From Carposina sasakii (taxonomy: Eukaryota; Arthropoda; Insecta; Lepidoptera; Carposinidae): DNA of 64,000 bases. The first letter of the stretch is position 1. Each line of letters begins with the position of its first letter. Shown piece by piece: positions 45,097 through 58,600 of the stretch. Below the pieces are notes generated by a model. The model saw nothing but the letters and a program-made list of their open reading frames with translations, was not told the origin of the DNA and made no database searches. A program made the position numbers and the translations under genes. The DNA is taken from NCBI GenBank assembly GCA_014607495.2, contig CP053161.1:7883115-7947114 (forward strand). The letters are read 5' to 3'.

Positions 45097-48000
45097 TTAT
45101 AGGTACAAAGATGACCCTCGTGGCAGTTCTATTTCCCTATTAATATTTCTGTGGCTAGAAATAATCAAAAGATAATCTAGGTAGGTACTAGGTACATACT
45201 CTGAATAATAATCCATATCTTCCATCACATCCGGCATTTCTCTACCATCAGTATCTGGCAACACAAAGCACAGGGTTGCCAGTGTAAATGTGACTATTAT
45301 AAGCACCACCACGAAGATCCTTTCATCGACCACCTGGGAGTGGTATATTAGGTAGACGGTGATGGTGCCGATCTCTCCGGTGGCATGGCAGAACCCAAAA
45401 AGGGTTCCTCTAATATTTATGGCGAAAAGGCGAGGCGTGACGTTTAGGAGCAAGGCGTAGGTTACTACCCCTGTGGACAGCGCTACGGATGTCAGCATAC
45501 TCTTTGTTAGACCCTGAAAATAAGATTAAAAAAAATATATTTTGCCGATAGACTTCACTAAAACATAACAGCAGACATTGCATCTCCTTCCGTAGATACT
45601 ATAGGTACATGTCTCATAGAGTCGATTAAGCAGCAAGGGCGATCTCAGGCGATGAGCCAGCGACTTATTACTGGTCTTTTACATTTGGTCCCGCTATGCT
45701 ATTCGTAGCATTGGGATCTCCTTCGTGATTCTGTTAAGTTCTGTTCACAGACGTGTGTGTAATATAAGTACCTATTTCTTAAATCTGCAAAACTGGTAAA
45801 TTGAGTGATCACGAAAACTGCAACGAGTTAATTAGTTGGTCAACGGTGTTTCGAATTTTCCGTCGATAAGTTAATATTTTTTTCAGTTGCCTACACAACA
45901 AAATATTAAGATACTCTGCTCAGAGACAGGTTATGCTATACGTGTGGTAAGCGCTACGAGTATGTAGCGACGCACGTAGCTAGGTAGTGCGGGTGTTACG
46001 CGTAGCACGTACTACAAGCTGACTACCTAGCGCACGTAGCTAAGGTGCCTTTCCGGTAGATATGTGCTATGCTACATTGCAATCGATCGATGCGTTTATT
46101 ATCCATTAATCTAATCAAAATCATGGACCAATAAATATGATTGGTGGATATCACACGCATCCGTAGCAAGACGCGTCTGGTGGGATGGCAACCTTAGGTA
46201 TTGTGCGTTTCACCGTATAGTTCAGCCCCCTTAATACCTAACTAGCAAAAGCAAGGCGATAGCGAAAATTGTACAAAAATCGCTAATTGCTTGTCAAATT
46301 ACATAAAATGAATTTCAAAGGATCTTTGACATTTCAAGGCGAATATTGTACAATTTTCGCTATCGCTTTGCTTCGGCTTTGCTATTGCAAGTTAAGTAAT
46401 CAGGGGGCGGTTCTATGATGGCGCCGGTTACTATGCGTATGACCATTATTTTCTGTGTCACTGCGTACAAAAAATGTTAGTTCTGTAATCATCAGACAGG
46501 AGTTATTCTATGAAACTTGCGTAGCGCCCGCGCTGGCTACGAACACTACACTACACGTAGCGCTTGCTACGAACGAACGTTACTGTCTGTCTGTATCCAC
46601 ACACCCCATTAATTCTTAGGAAAGACATTGGTATTTTAGGTGTCTGTGTGTATTTTAGTTTTTCAATACATCTCAATAAGACTAATGGAGACCTCTATAA
46701 AATTATGGTAGTGACGTGCTGTAGGTTAATAAAATGCGGGCGCTACGCAGATTTGCTACGAACATCCTGGCCGACTAGAGAGAGATCTACTTAAAGTAGA
46801 TACCTATACCTTCCTTTGTTTGGTTGTTTATGTGTAAGTAGTAGTTTTCTATGCCTACTTTTATCTTGTTCATAAAATAAACTTATTAAAATAACATTTG
46901 AAAGAAAAATATTTACTCACATCAATTTTATTAAACAGCATTGCGCTGATAGTAACAGCGCCTGTCATTATAATGTTCACGGTTAATAATCTCTTTATCT
47001 TTAGTTTTCTGCTTAACAATATTGTCAGGCATCCAGATATGCAGACAAACGCAAATGCCAATGCCAGGAAATAGTGTTTCGTGTAGTTACCGGTGAAGGC
47101 TCTCACGTAAATAGAGCTCCACAAGAAGCAGTGGAGGCACCAGAATATGAGGATGATCGCTATAATAGTCCTCACATTGCGGGTGGTCAGTACTCCAACA
47201 CAGTTAGTGGTTTCATCTAAAACGTTGTAAGCCTGAAAAAAAAATCGTGTGCTTATTTCTAACGAATCGTACGTGAAAGTCTGTGATAATGCGAAGATTT
47301 TTGAATGTTTGTTACTCTTTTACGCAGAAAATACGTAACCAAACTTGACAGTTATGTAGCTTTTATAGGTAGGTAGGTGTCAAGTTTTATCAAATAACAC
47401 AGCTATATTTACGCGGACGAAGTCTTTGGCATCCCGTAATAAATATACCTCGTGTTATTTACAGATTTTGGTGTTATTATACAGAGTAGGTATCTCTACA
47501 CTACAATCGTGTAAAAGTTGCTCCATTGCACATAGAGCATATTATTGCACTTACATATAGTCTATATATATAAACAATTTAGAACAGTAAAATTAAGTAA
47601 ATAACTTACAGACGTACTCGATAATTGACTGGCCTGATTTGGAACACGCTACACAAAGTCACCCCGTTCATTTCAGCCGCTTTGAACAGCAGTTTTTCGG
47701 CGTGCTGTATTTTTCGATTGTATAGCATCCACTGTGGGGACTCGGGCAATCGTCTGTGAACCCAGTAAGTGTACGCGTACAGTACACACATAAAGTCACG
47801 CCCATTATTTATTTGACGGCCGATTGGTGTAGTTCGTAGTGGCCCTGCTCGCTGCGCCATAGGACCTGGGTTCGAATCACGGTAGGTGCAAACATTGATA
47901 TGCTGAATATCGATGTTTGTTTCCGAGTAATGGATGTTTCTATACTTATCTTTATATTAATATACCGTTGTTTAGTACCCACGACACAAGACCTTAGGGA

Positions 48001-50267
48001 TCTTAATGTGGGACTAAGTTAATGTTTTGTGAAGTGTGTGAATATTTATTTATTTATTTATTATCCCCCAAGGTAGGTGGGCAGAAGTGTGCAAAATATA
48101 CTTCCACTTTTCATCAGTTAGCCTATTAAGTCCCACGTGGTAAGGGATAAGCTGTTTTACGGGCACAGTTACAACAATCTAGCGACCGGTAACAAATTCA
48201 ATGGGAAATGTTTCCGTGTTTCTAAATAGGTATTATAAACTTATAGCATCCGAGATTCGTCCGTTAGATAGCAGGGTGCACCATGAGCAGGTGAGATTGA
48301 CTTTGGGTCCTAAGATTTTAGTCATTTCCTAGCAATTTTTGGACACAAACGTACTTTTTCATGTGTAGAGTATCTACGTACCTCTTGTAAACGGTGGCAA
48401 CGAAAAAACAACTTGTATTATAATGTCATATAATGTACATATCACACTCGTAGCTTCGAAACATTAATCTTTTTAATTTACCTTAACATCTCAACACCTA
48501 AGATGCCAAACATACAGGCGATGAACTGGTAGGTCTCAAGATTCGGAGCTCCGTTGACAGCCGGGACTACAAAGATAGTTGACATCAGACGAGGAATGGC
48601 CACCAAGGTTGTGAGGCGAGTTCGCCAACTGTTGCTTGATACCTCACTTACTAAAAACAAAACAATTAATTTTAGGTTAGCTAGAGTTTGCTTATCTGAT
48701 TCAAATTATTGCAAATCCGATCCTAATGTTATCCCTTCCGATATATAATAATTATATACACAAGTACTTATTTATTTTATCGTGATATCCTATTTTCATA
48801 ATATTTGATTTTAGTGTGATAAATGTAAAGTAACATACACAGGTATTATATAGGTAAGAAATTAAAATACTTTTTTATTCATTTCTGAGTGTCTTCATCT
48901 CTATTAATCTTTTCAATCAATCAAAAATTAGATCCGTATAATATCTATGTAAAAACTTGCGTATCATTAAATTTTAGATAATCACTGATATTGTTATACA
49001 GATATTATTGTTAGGTATACTCACTTATCAGAATTCCTATATACAAGCTGGCGCTACTAAATAATGCTTTGAGGAACACAAGCAGCCTGAACCATGCTTC
49101 TGATGTACTAAAACGAAGAAAAATATGACGGTGACACAGACACTAATTAACCCCAAATATATCACAGAATACGATATATATCACCCAAGAAATATCTATG
49201 ATATAATAAAGCAGCTTATCAACTTCCATCCGTTTAACATAAAACAATTCACACAAAAAAAATAAACGAGTCGTAACGTACATAAACTAATGCAGTCAGA
49301 CGATGACACATAGACAAACAAGTCATAGAGTGTAATTTTAAAATTTTTTGTGTTTGAAGCAAAGACAACTGTTAAGAAATCGGTGTCGTGGTGTACCTTT
49401 GCCATATATGTTTAAAACAAGTGTAGTTTAGACATCTTCCTTTCTAGATTATTTCATCTAAAAAATATATTTATTTGAAGCAAGTGGTGTTTGTTTTAAT
49501 TAGTTCTGTAGAGGTAGTTTCTTCATTTTCAGGCATTAAATCATTTTAAGGCCATGCAATTCAGCGACTGCGCATGCGTGAATTTGATGGATAGTACGGA
49601 AGGCCACAGCACCTCGCCATAAGGCCTAGTTATAGAAATAGTAAGTAGGTACTTACGTCGAATATTGCTAAGAAATCTTTAACGTTAGATACCTGTCTGC
49701 AATTAATCCAAATATGATGCTCCCGAATATTTTTCCAAATCTACTTATAATGGTAGTCGATAATAATTGTAGTTTCTCGTCGCAAAATATTGTCCACTAA
49801 AAATGAAATATTACGTCGTGATGCAAAAGACGTTACATTGGAATCTTGGTTGGAATATGTAAAACCCATGTTGGTGACCGATGATGGTGACATTTAGCTC
49901 ATCTGCCCAGTGTCGGTATTAACTAGTAAAGCAGCCGTCCTTCTAGTAGTAGATATAAGAAATTAGGTACTGACTTACCGATTTCTTAATCCCTATAAAC
50001 CAAAACAATTTAACTTTCCACATATCACATTTGGTAACCTCCGTAGAGTTTATTGTAAACTTGCAGAGATCGACATTGATGAGAGCGGAGTGTCTGTTTG
50101 GAGGTACACAGACCAACCCGTATGCTGGCTTCAGCAGGATCGTATCTTCGTAGTGATTGAAGAAGTTCGGTATCATGGTGACCGTAGCGAGCAATGTGAC
50201 CATCCACTGCCAATATCCGATACTGCCTAACACATCGGTGGTTATGTCTTCGTAAATTGTACCTATG
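45097..50267 (-). CDS. SLC22 organic cation transporter-like MFS protein (gene 1)
   Basis: A polyspecific organic-ion carrier of the plasma membrane (family role). Exons on the minus strand: 50267 or 50262-49979, 49796-49693, 49107-49025, 48650-48482, 47753-47618, 47232-46921, 45513-45097 (stop TAA). All junctions are GT..AG. Readable parts: N-terminal LGSIGYWQWMVTLLATVTM; TM2 region SRFGKIFGSIIFGLIAD; SEVSSNSWRTRL; the SLC22 signature LPESPQWMLYNRKIQHAEKL; TM7-9 from exon 47232-46921; C-terminal TPRLFAINIRGTLFGFCHAT, GEIGTITVYL and FVLPDTDGREMPD. That is about 500 codons against a usual 550. A short exon encoding the GRR loop and TM3 after 'ADR' was not found. The upstream start exon is uncertain (see 55140-55212). 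Confidence 0.85.
46226..46407. mobile_element. foldback MITE family F, copy 2
   Basis: CCCCCTTAATACCTAACTAGC .. TTGCAAGTTAAGTAATCAGGGGG, inverted relative to 38296-38483. It lies in the last intron of SLC22 gene 1. Confidence 0.85.
47817..48062 (+). mobile_element. tRNA-derived SINE
   Basis: CGATTGGTGTAGTTCGTAGTGG resembles a pol III A box, and GGGTTCGAATCAC about 35 bp on is a B box. A unique body (ATTGATATGCTGAATATCGA, CACGACACAAGACCTTAGGG) ends in TATTTATTTATTTATTTA. It is inserted antisense in an SLC22 intron, 64 bp upstream of the 47753-47618 exon. Confidence 0.75.
48063..48420. repeat. repeat scraps in SLC22 intron
   Basis: 48065-48190 is a further repeat-like tail (CCCAAGGTAGGTGGGCAGAAG). 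48290-48420 is a diverged MITE A relative (GGACACAAACGTACTTTTTCATGTGTAGAG.. CGGTGGCAACGAAAAAACAACTTGTA). Confidence 0.45.
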
Positions 50268-51850
50268 CTGGAAACCGTGAATTATTTAGGAAAAATTATT
50301 TTACATTTCGGAGAAAAGTTAACCCGTCTCTGTTAAATATTGGGCCTATCCGTAAAAGTAGGTAAGTAATATGACAATATGATTACAAAATAAAATCACA
50401 AAAGCCCAAAGAGCTTGCTTTGTATAAAAGGGACCGAATTATATTAATGACATGAGCTCACTAATGTAATTACATTAGTATTATATTATGCGGATATGTA
50501 GGTAGGTACCTAAAGAGGTAGTTTTATTAACTTATTGTCTTTAGTTAATAGTATTAAGAGAAATTATCTTGATTTTCATTAATACCAAGCGACATACATC
50601 AGAACTTCTGAGTTCACCGGGGCTTTATAATAACGTAATGTAGGTATCCAATGTAATATTGTATTATCACATAAACTTCAAGAGAAAAAATAAAATATCT
50701 ACACACATACACGACAACTTATATTGTTATTACGTTATTATTAGGTACGAGTATAATATAAATAGATAACAAGGATTAAAAGGAGCGCGAGGTTATGTAG
50801 AAAGAAATACTGAGACTAACGATCTTATCACTGACGTGCCGCAAAATAATTATAAAAATGTAGAGTTACTACCATATCTAAATAGAAAAGCGTGTATTAC
50901 TTACATTGACATTTATATCGATGTTACACCAATTTGTTATAACAATTTATATTTGTACCTTTATATATTTATATATATATATTTATATTGTATATTATTA
51001 TTTTCGGTAAAGTTAGCATAGCCATCTTGAATTTGAGCCTACTAGAAACTTGGAAGTTGAGTGGTGTCCAGTATTAGTAATGATGTGGAGTCGTAGACTC
51101 AGTAGTCATGAAAGTGAGATGGCTTTAGTAACGCCACGTGAATTATGACTTACAAATTAGTAATAGAGTGAACATATTTAGGTAGGTAGGTACCTATTAT
51201 ACTACCCATACCTACTTACAGGAGGACATAGGACCTACAACTGAAATAACATTTCAATATGGCTCTACATTTACTAGCTATTATAATAAAGGTAAGTTCT
51301 AATGCAATATATGAGACGGACAATAAAGAAATAACTACAATCAATATAAAATTAGTTTACCTCGTGTCGCGTTTGTCACCCGACCTATAAATACAATTTA
51401 TACGTGAACTCTTATTGTGTGATTTTAATTGTTTATTGACCGTTTTACAAAGTATTTGCATTGTTATTTGGAATTGTAAAGTGATATTACTCGGTGTCAA
51501 TAACAGTAACCACATTTTAGTGGTTACAATATATGGGTAGGATACCTACCTCATTCAGACTCTACCTTGAATAAACAGTAGTTGTTCAATAATCCATACA
51601 TACTTATGTTAAAATTGAGCACGAAATTTTTATGAAATTAAAATTTGGCATACGTACCTAAGGGACTTTTAAGTACATAGGCTACTGTTTATCCCGGAAA
51701 ACTAAGACTTTTGTTAAAGCAGATTACGTATTTTAATTACCAATATCGTATTCTGCCATTAGTTTACGACCTACCTATACAAATACCTATATAAGTAGTA
51801 CTTATATAAGTAGTAGTGTTTAAGTAGAAGACCTGCCTATATCAGAGTTA
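50268..51850. other. upstream of SLC22 gene 1 body
   Basis: Very AT-rich, with no recognisable exon; any 5' exon of gene 1 must lie here or beyond. No element ends noted. Confidence 0.4.
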
Positions 51851-52114
51851 TACAGGGTGTAACAGAAAGGGTATGTTAAGCGAAAGGCTATGTAAATAGC
51901 TCAACATAGAGAATCTATTTCCAAAATTTGAGACTCGAAATCATATGTTTATTTTTCTGGATTGTTTGAACATTCCTGAGTTATTTAGGAATTCTCCATA
52001 CTATATGAAAAAATAAACATGTGATTTTGAATCTGAAATTTTATGTATAGGTTCCTTTAAGTGGGCTATTTACATAGCTTTTTGCTTAACATACCCCTTT
52101 TGTTACATCCTGTA
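51851..52114. mobile_element. foldback MITE family E, copy 3
   Basis: TACAGGGTGTAACAGAAAGGG .. CCCCTTTTGTTACATCCTGTA; flanked by TA on the left and GA on the right. Confidence 0.85.
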
Positions 52115-52697
52115 GATGATGAAGTGCCTATTTATAATTTCAGCAAGTGTCATTGGTTGTTTTATCACTTTAAGACGGACGTTCAAGTTAACTTATTCCT
52201 ATATGACCACATGTTGATGTAGCTGAAAATATAAAAAGTGAGCACACGTGGGCGGTCACAATATTATTTGTTCCGCTCAAATTATGCGATAAATATTGTC
52301 TACACTTAAGTAATATAAATGTAAAATTCAATGAGGATCACGCAATACTTAAGTAGACTTATTATGTAGTCGGTTGCAAAATTGATTTCAGCATTGCTGA
52401 ACTGTTAATCTATTTCAACATTTTTGACCAATCAGAACCAGATGGAAGGCGAATGACACCTACCTTGTCAATCATGAGGTGCAGATAAGAGGTCGACCAC
52501 GTTTTTTTTCGCGCGATTGCGTGAACCGGCCGCTGTTCGCGCTGTCAGTATGCCTTGTTCCATTCGTCGGTTGCCGGCACGCACGTATGGCGTACGCTTC
52601 CACGCGCCACCTAAATTTTCGATAATCCCATCAATGGTGTTTGTGATAACCTTTGCAGAGCTCCTGATTTTAGAAGAAAGACTGAAAATCCACCATA
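52115..52697 (+). promoter_or_regulatory. promoter/leader of SLC22 gene 2
   Basis: From about 52480 the DNA turns GC-rich (CGCGCGATTGCGTG, CCGGCCGCTGTTCGCGC), consistent with a 5' UTR/promoter before the ATG at 52698. Two upstream ATGs (about 52550 and 52634) lie out of frame with the main start. Short frames on the minus strand here are shadows. Confidence 0.4.
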
Positions 52698-55600
52698 ATG
52701 GACAAGGATCATGCCTTGGAGGAGATGATGGGAAAGCTCGGTGAGTTTCGCTTTGAAACATATGGAAATTAAATATTGGCGTTTTAACGGGAGAAAGTAC
52801 TTTTAGCTCAGTCAGATGAAGTGTGCCGATGTGAATGAGCTTGAGTCATTCTCAGTCGATCATTAACTCGTGCTATCATGGACTTGTTGCAACCGCAACC
52901 GCAACCATAGCCCATTATAGAGGGCCTATCCTCAAAATTTACGAATACGAAGCTAACCTAACACTAACACTAACACTACCTACCTGTATCTTTCATCAGA
53001 AATACCTATATTATAATTAATGAACATAGGTAGATACATACACACACATGGTTGTATTCCCGAAATGAGGCAGGCAGAACTGCAAGATCATAAAGGAAAT
53101 TTCACATCCACTTTCAGCATAGCGAGGACATATCAAATTATTAGTGACAATATACTAGCTTATTGCCTGACAGAATGAAATAAAAGACCATCACAGATCA
53201 CAGTAGATGTTTTATGTGATGATGCTTATATTAGCTTTAGGTTAGGTTAGATAGCGGGTCACAGATAAGAGGTAATATTGAAATAGCAAAAATTCCACCA
53301 AATAGTTTTTAATTAGATAGCCTAAATAATCACAATATCGAACTCGCCTTCACACTTGAACTTTTATTCACTTTAAACCGGTTCAGATAAGTATTATAAA
53401 GAAAAATAATTTGCATTTATAGTAAATTTTTTGCTACTTTTCAAAAAGTAGTTCTGATTAGGTTAACAAATATGAGTAAATATGTTAACTATCTGGTTAT
53501 TTATTTATTTATACAGGGTGTAACAAAAAGGGTGTGTTAAGCGAAAAGCTATGTAAATAGCCCACTATAGAGAACCTATCCACAAAATTTGAGATCCGAA
53601 ATCACACGTTTATTTTTCCTGATTGTATGGAGAATTTTTTAATATCTCAGGAATTTTCATACAATCTTGAAAATTAAAAATGTGATTTCGAGTCTCAAAT
53701 TTTGGGAATAGGTTCTCTATAGTGGGCTATTTATACAGCTTTTCGCTTAACATACCCTTTCTTTCTGTATATAAATGGCCATTTACAAATATTTTCGTTA
53801 GTTACATAGGTATAACTATATAGTTGCAGTGCTATATACCGGTTATTATTGTTATTCAAATAATATCGATACCTTGAGTCTCAAATGGCGTAATCACCAA
53901 ATCGTCACTTTTCAGGAGAGTCGAAACAAATAAATTATTAACAAAAAAATTTACATATTTTTAACTAATAATACTATTAAAATGAATCTTGGATGCAATA
54001 AATTGATATCGCGAACTTTATTATACGGTTATACGGAATTAAAGATTCAAACAGTATTTGCAAAAATTATTTGTGAATACGCCAAAAAAATGTTGATAAC
54101 TTGGCGTTTATGACCCAATTTTTTAAATAAAATTATTAATAAAGAAAATGGAAAAATTCTTCACCCGAGTGGGAATCGAACCCACAACCACTGCAACCCG
54201 TGCCAGCCGCTATAACCACAATTTTTTTTTGTAAAAATTGGCGTTTACAACCCAAAATGCTGTTATCTAAAAACTTTGGGTGTAATAACCAGAGGTCGGA
54301 ATTAGGTAGAGTCATTTATGTACTTGCACAGATTTCATACAGCGAAAGAATAAAGTGGATATGCCTCAAATTCCGGTATTAATTTTAAAGAGCAGAAATT
54401 TTATGTTAATTATCTTTATTTTATTTGTCTATCTGAGGGTTTTATTATTATTTATTTGTAATATTGTTAGCCACACGGGATTGTCCATTAGAAATCCTGG
54501 GAAGGTCCATATTCATATCAACATTTCGATGCAAGTACATAAATGACTCTACCTAATTCCGACCTCTGGTAATAACAGCCTAGTTAACTTAAAAAAACGC
54601 ATTATAAATAGCTATTTTAAATTGTTTATTACTAAAAACATTTTAAAGAAGAGGCAAATAAAGAGTATTAATAATTTTAAAATCAATAGCAAGTGACAAA
54701 TAACAATGAAATTGTTTTTTTTTAGGTAATTCGAACCAAAATTTTTGTGTTTGTTTTTTGTCTTTAGATTAGAATAGAAGGCTACTTACGTCACTGACTG
54801 GTTAGTACCTTCTAATTATACATATTTCATATCATACGAGTATGTATATTATCTTATCGGCTTTCCGTCCCATCGGACTATGAGAGTGAGGGAATAGAGA
54901 GTGCATCTGTGTTTGCGCACACACTTGTGCACTATAATATCTCCTGCGTACCTGGCTAATCTCCGTAGAGATTGTTCGCCTTGGCCGAAATACGGTCGGA
55001 GATCATCATCATATTATCTTATAGTAGGTAAGTTTAGTTTAGTACTGAGTAAGTTGGAAGATTACTATTTTGGTTTTAGTATATACTAGTTTGTTTAGTC
55101 TTTCCATTAGGTATGGCTAAATACGTAAGTAATACTTACAGACCATCCTGTGGTATGCAAAGTTCAGTGTACTGGCAGATACCGACACGTGAGGATGTGA
55201 TTTCTCATGCATACTGATTAGCCTCTGGCTACTTATGCAACTAGTAAAAGTAAACATCATGGGATTATATTACAGCTTAGTATTGTTCACAGTAAAATGT
55301 AGAGCAGGTAGGTATTGAATAATAAATAGGCTAACCAAGGCTGTAAGATTCAAATAATTTCTCACCTTTAGGTACATACTATAACTTATTTTTCAATTAA
55401 CGTAACGTTACGTAAGTTTTAGCACTGAATTATTTTTCTTATATGGACCGTGTAAAGTTATGAATGAATGGAATTGTGGACGATATATTTCACATAATAC
55501 TCGTATATTTATTTACCTTGCCCAATTTTAGGTAGACACAAAGACAATGTCGACATGAGTCGTTAATTCGTTTAATATTATGAAATATTTATGGGAATTA

Positions 55601-58600
55601 TTGAAAAGATATAACATTTTCATGGAAACTATTTTTCCTTTTTCTCTTTTTTACCTCAATACATAATTTGTTTCATAAAGGCGACTTTGCAGTATTTAGA
55701 CCTATTTAGCACTTTGCAGTAGGTACCTATGCCCCTGAAACAAGTATATTTTCGCTTCAAATCACAAACGTCGCATACAATTACAGGTGGTCACGAATCT
55801 CACGATACACTGCATTACTTATATACCTATTATTAGAATATCGTTCTGGTATTATTTAATATATTCTGTGACATCGTTGTTAGAATGGCGACTTTTACCG
55901 TCCGTGGTTATGCATGTAATAAATTGTAATTAAAGTATAAAATATCGGATTATTTTTAATCCTTTTTTATCCTAACGTAGAATGGATAACTGGAAACTAT
56001 GCTGATTAATTCATATGCGTTTAAATTATCTTGAGATACAAAGGAGTTTCTATGGTATATAGAGAATAGCCGTGTAACTATATAGCTAATTCATTCTTTG
56101 TTTTGTATTTTTTTTTGTAATATGTGCACCAGATCTGGCTGCTTAGGCTTGGTTTGACACATAAAACGATACTATGGAACATCCTACGGGTACTAGTACG
56201 TTACTTCGTCCTAGATACTCTTATTTATTTACGCCGTGTCTTTGTATACGCAGCAAATTGTTAGTAAAGTGTACACTACAGTTTAACGAGCATTTGAAAG
56301 ATAATAAGTGTGATCTGAAGGTTCTACTCGTGGACACTATTGCTTGTCACTACCGGTAGAGTTATGAGAGATTTTCCTTTCGCACAACAGCCATCGATCT
56401 AACTCATTGCATTTTTATCATACTTACCTGTCGATGAATTTGACTACCTAGTAGGTATCTACACTACCGTTTATTTAATGCTAGATTAGATATCGTATTA
56501 TAGTTAAGCAAAGTTTTCAGTAGTAGTACAGCACAAGTTATCAAAATATAGACAGATATCTAACTAGTTATTTCTATAATCATTTACATAATTTTGAAAT
56601 ACAATAGTAAAGTAAATGACATTGTGAAAACAGTCATTCTGCCAAGCTATAGACTGAGTAAACGCGAATGTTTAAAATAAATTATTTTATCCTTGAATAC
56701 TCGTCACCTGTGAAACAAACGGCGTGTAAGATCATAGGTCGTCAACTTGTATTCTAGGTTTTAAAAGTTCTCCACTATACATATGCTAGTTTATTTCCTA
56801 CAGAGATATCTTCCAACAAACAAGTCAACAATTATATATACTTCCAGGACTGTTACATAACTGTTGCTACCTGCTAGGTGATAATTTGTATCTAATTTAG
56901 GTAAAATAAGACGGCTTAGAGAGCGATTATAACTCCACCTTGCAGTTCAATATTACCTTAGGTAAAAATAGACTCCAAATTTAGGATGTTTATGCTCAAT
57001 GAGGACAAAATATTTCATTAACAAACATGGGTACATATGTAATACTTTGGTAGAACCTTCCGATAATCATAAAAACAAATAGGTAGTTTAGAATAATTAA
57101 AAAATAGATGTTACGTTAGGTAAGTGTTTGTACATAATAAAATGATGTATGATCGATCACGTTTGGAGGTGTGTCAAGAAATACGTTGGTAGTTATTACT
57201 GTCATTCGAACTCGCGCGTAGAAATGTTGCGCTTTAAATTATTTAGTTGTCATTAAGATTGGCACGCGCACGTTATGTAACTTTGCCCTATTTACTATTT
57301 TTAAAATTAGCAAATAGTTGTTTTATAAACTTTCAAGAATATTTACTTCAATAGAAAAAGCCTAGTGCACCTTGCACACGTATAAGTGCAATACCGACTG
57401 AAGCTACCGACTTTTTGTGGGCGTGCTAGTTTCATATAGGAACTGTATGCTTACTTTCATATAGACCAGACAGATTCATTAACGTGTCCGCCTAGATCAT
57501 AGCCAGGATGCCCAAACTTATAAACTATCACCGTATTTTCAGAGCTTTCAGTTTCATAAAAATCGCTTGACCTACGACTGTATGTCTGTTGCATTGCTAC
57601 ATACGAGTGCTATTATTAACGAATAAAATTTTGTTGCACTATAAGTTTAGTATTAAATTATTTGCTGGGGTATGACCATAATGAATATTTTGTAAGAAGT
57701 CATTAAACAAAAGATGCGATCTATTACGTTATCGCGATTAACAGTTCTACAAGGCTGCTCATTACCGATAGGCCCAGTAAAGTAAAGGTCCTTGATTTTG
57801 TTATAACTATTGTGTCTCAGTTCTGTTAGACTTTTCTGAAACGGTAAATAAAGTACACGAATATTTGCAAAATGTGTTCGAGTACATTATCCTGAGCTTA
57901 CTGAAAGAGTCTTATTTTAGGAACGCCGATCAGTTTCTTTGTCCTGAATGCATCTGAATTAATTTAGCATTGGAAGCTAAGATTGGAAGAGTTCACGCAC
58001 CTATTATTCTGTTGCTTTTCGTGCGTTTGCTGGCTACCTTTTTTATCGCAATAACCTACTTATTTAGTTACCAACTTAGGTTATGAAAATGACCAAAACC
58101 ATACTAATATGGGAAGAAGATTTATTTAATGAATTATATAATTGGGTAAATACAGAAAAAAACTTAAATCTAAAACATATTTACAAATAGAAAATTGCCT
58201 GCAGCTCCACTGCTGGCAACGTGGCCAAAAGGCTGGCCGCATTGCCCCGCTGGATGGCGAGGCTAGTTCTTTGTCCAAAATATTGGCCTGCCTTTCGGCC
58301 GTGCGACGCCTCGACCAGTCTTTTCGAAATACCCTTAAAAAGGGCATGGGCTCCCGGGCCCCATGGTTTCAAATATATAGTCCCCAAACGGTTCTAATAT
58401 ATAGTCTCCGCTGAGGTTTGCATATTTGCGCCGTTTGAGGTTTTCCGCTGTGGCGGCCGCAGAGCCACTTCTTATGGCTGTGCCTGGAGCATGAGACGCT
58501 GCATCAGAGTATCTGCTGTAGAGTATCGACGCATGTAGCGTCCCATACTAGAGTGCGCCCCACCTCCCAGGGCACGAGGGTCATGCCGTTCGGTCTCTTG

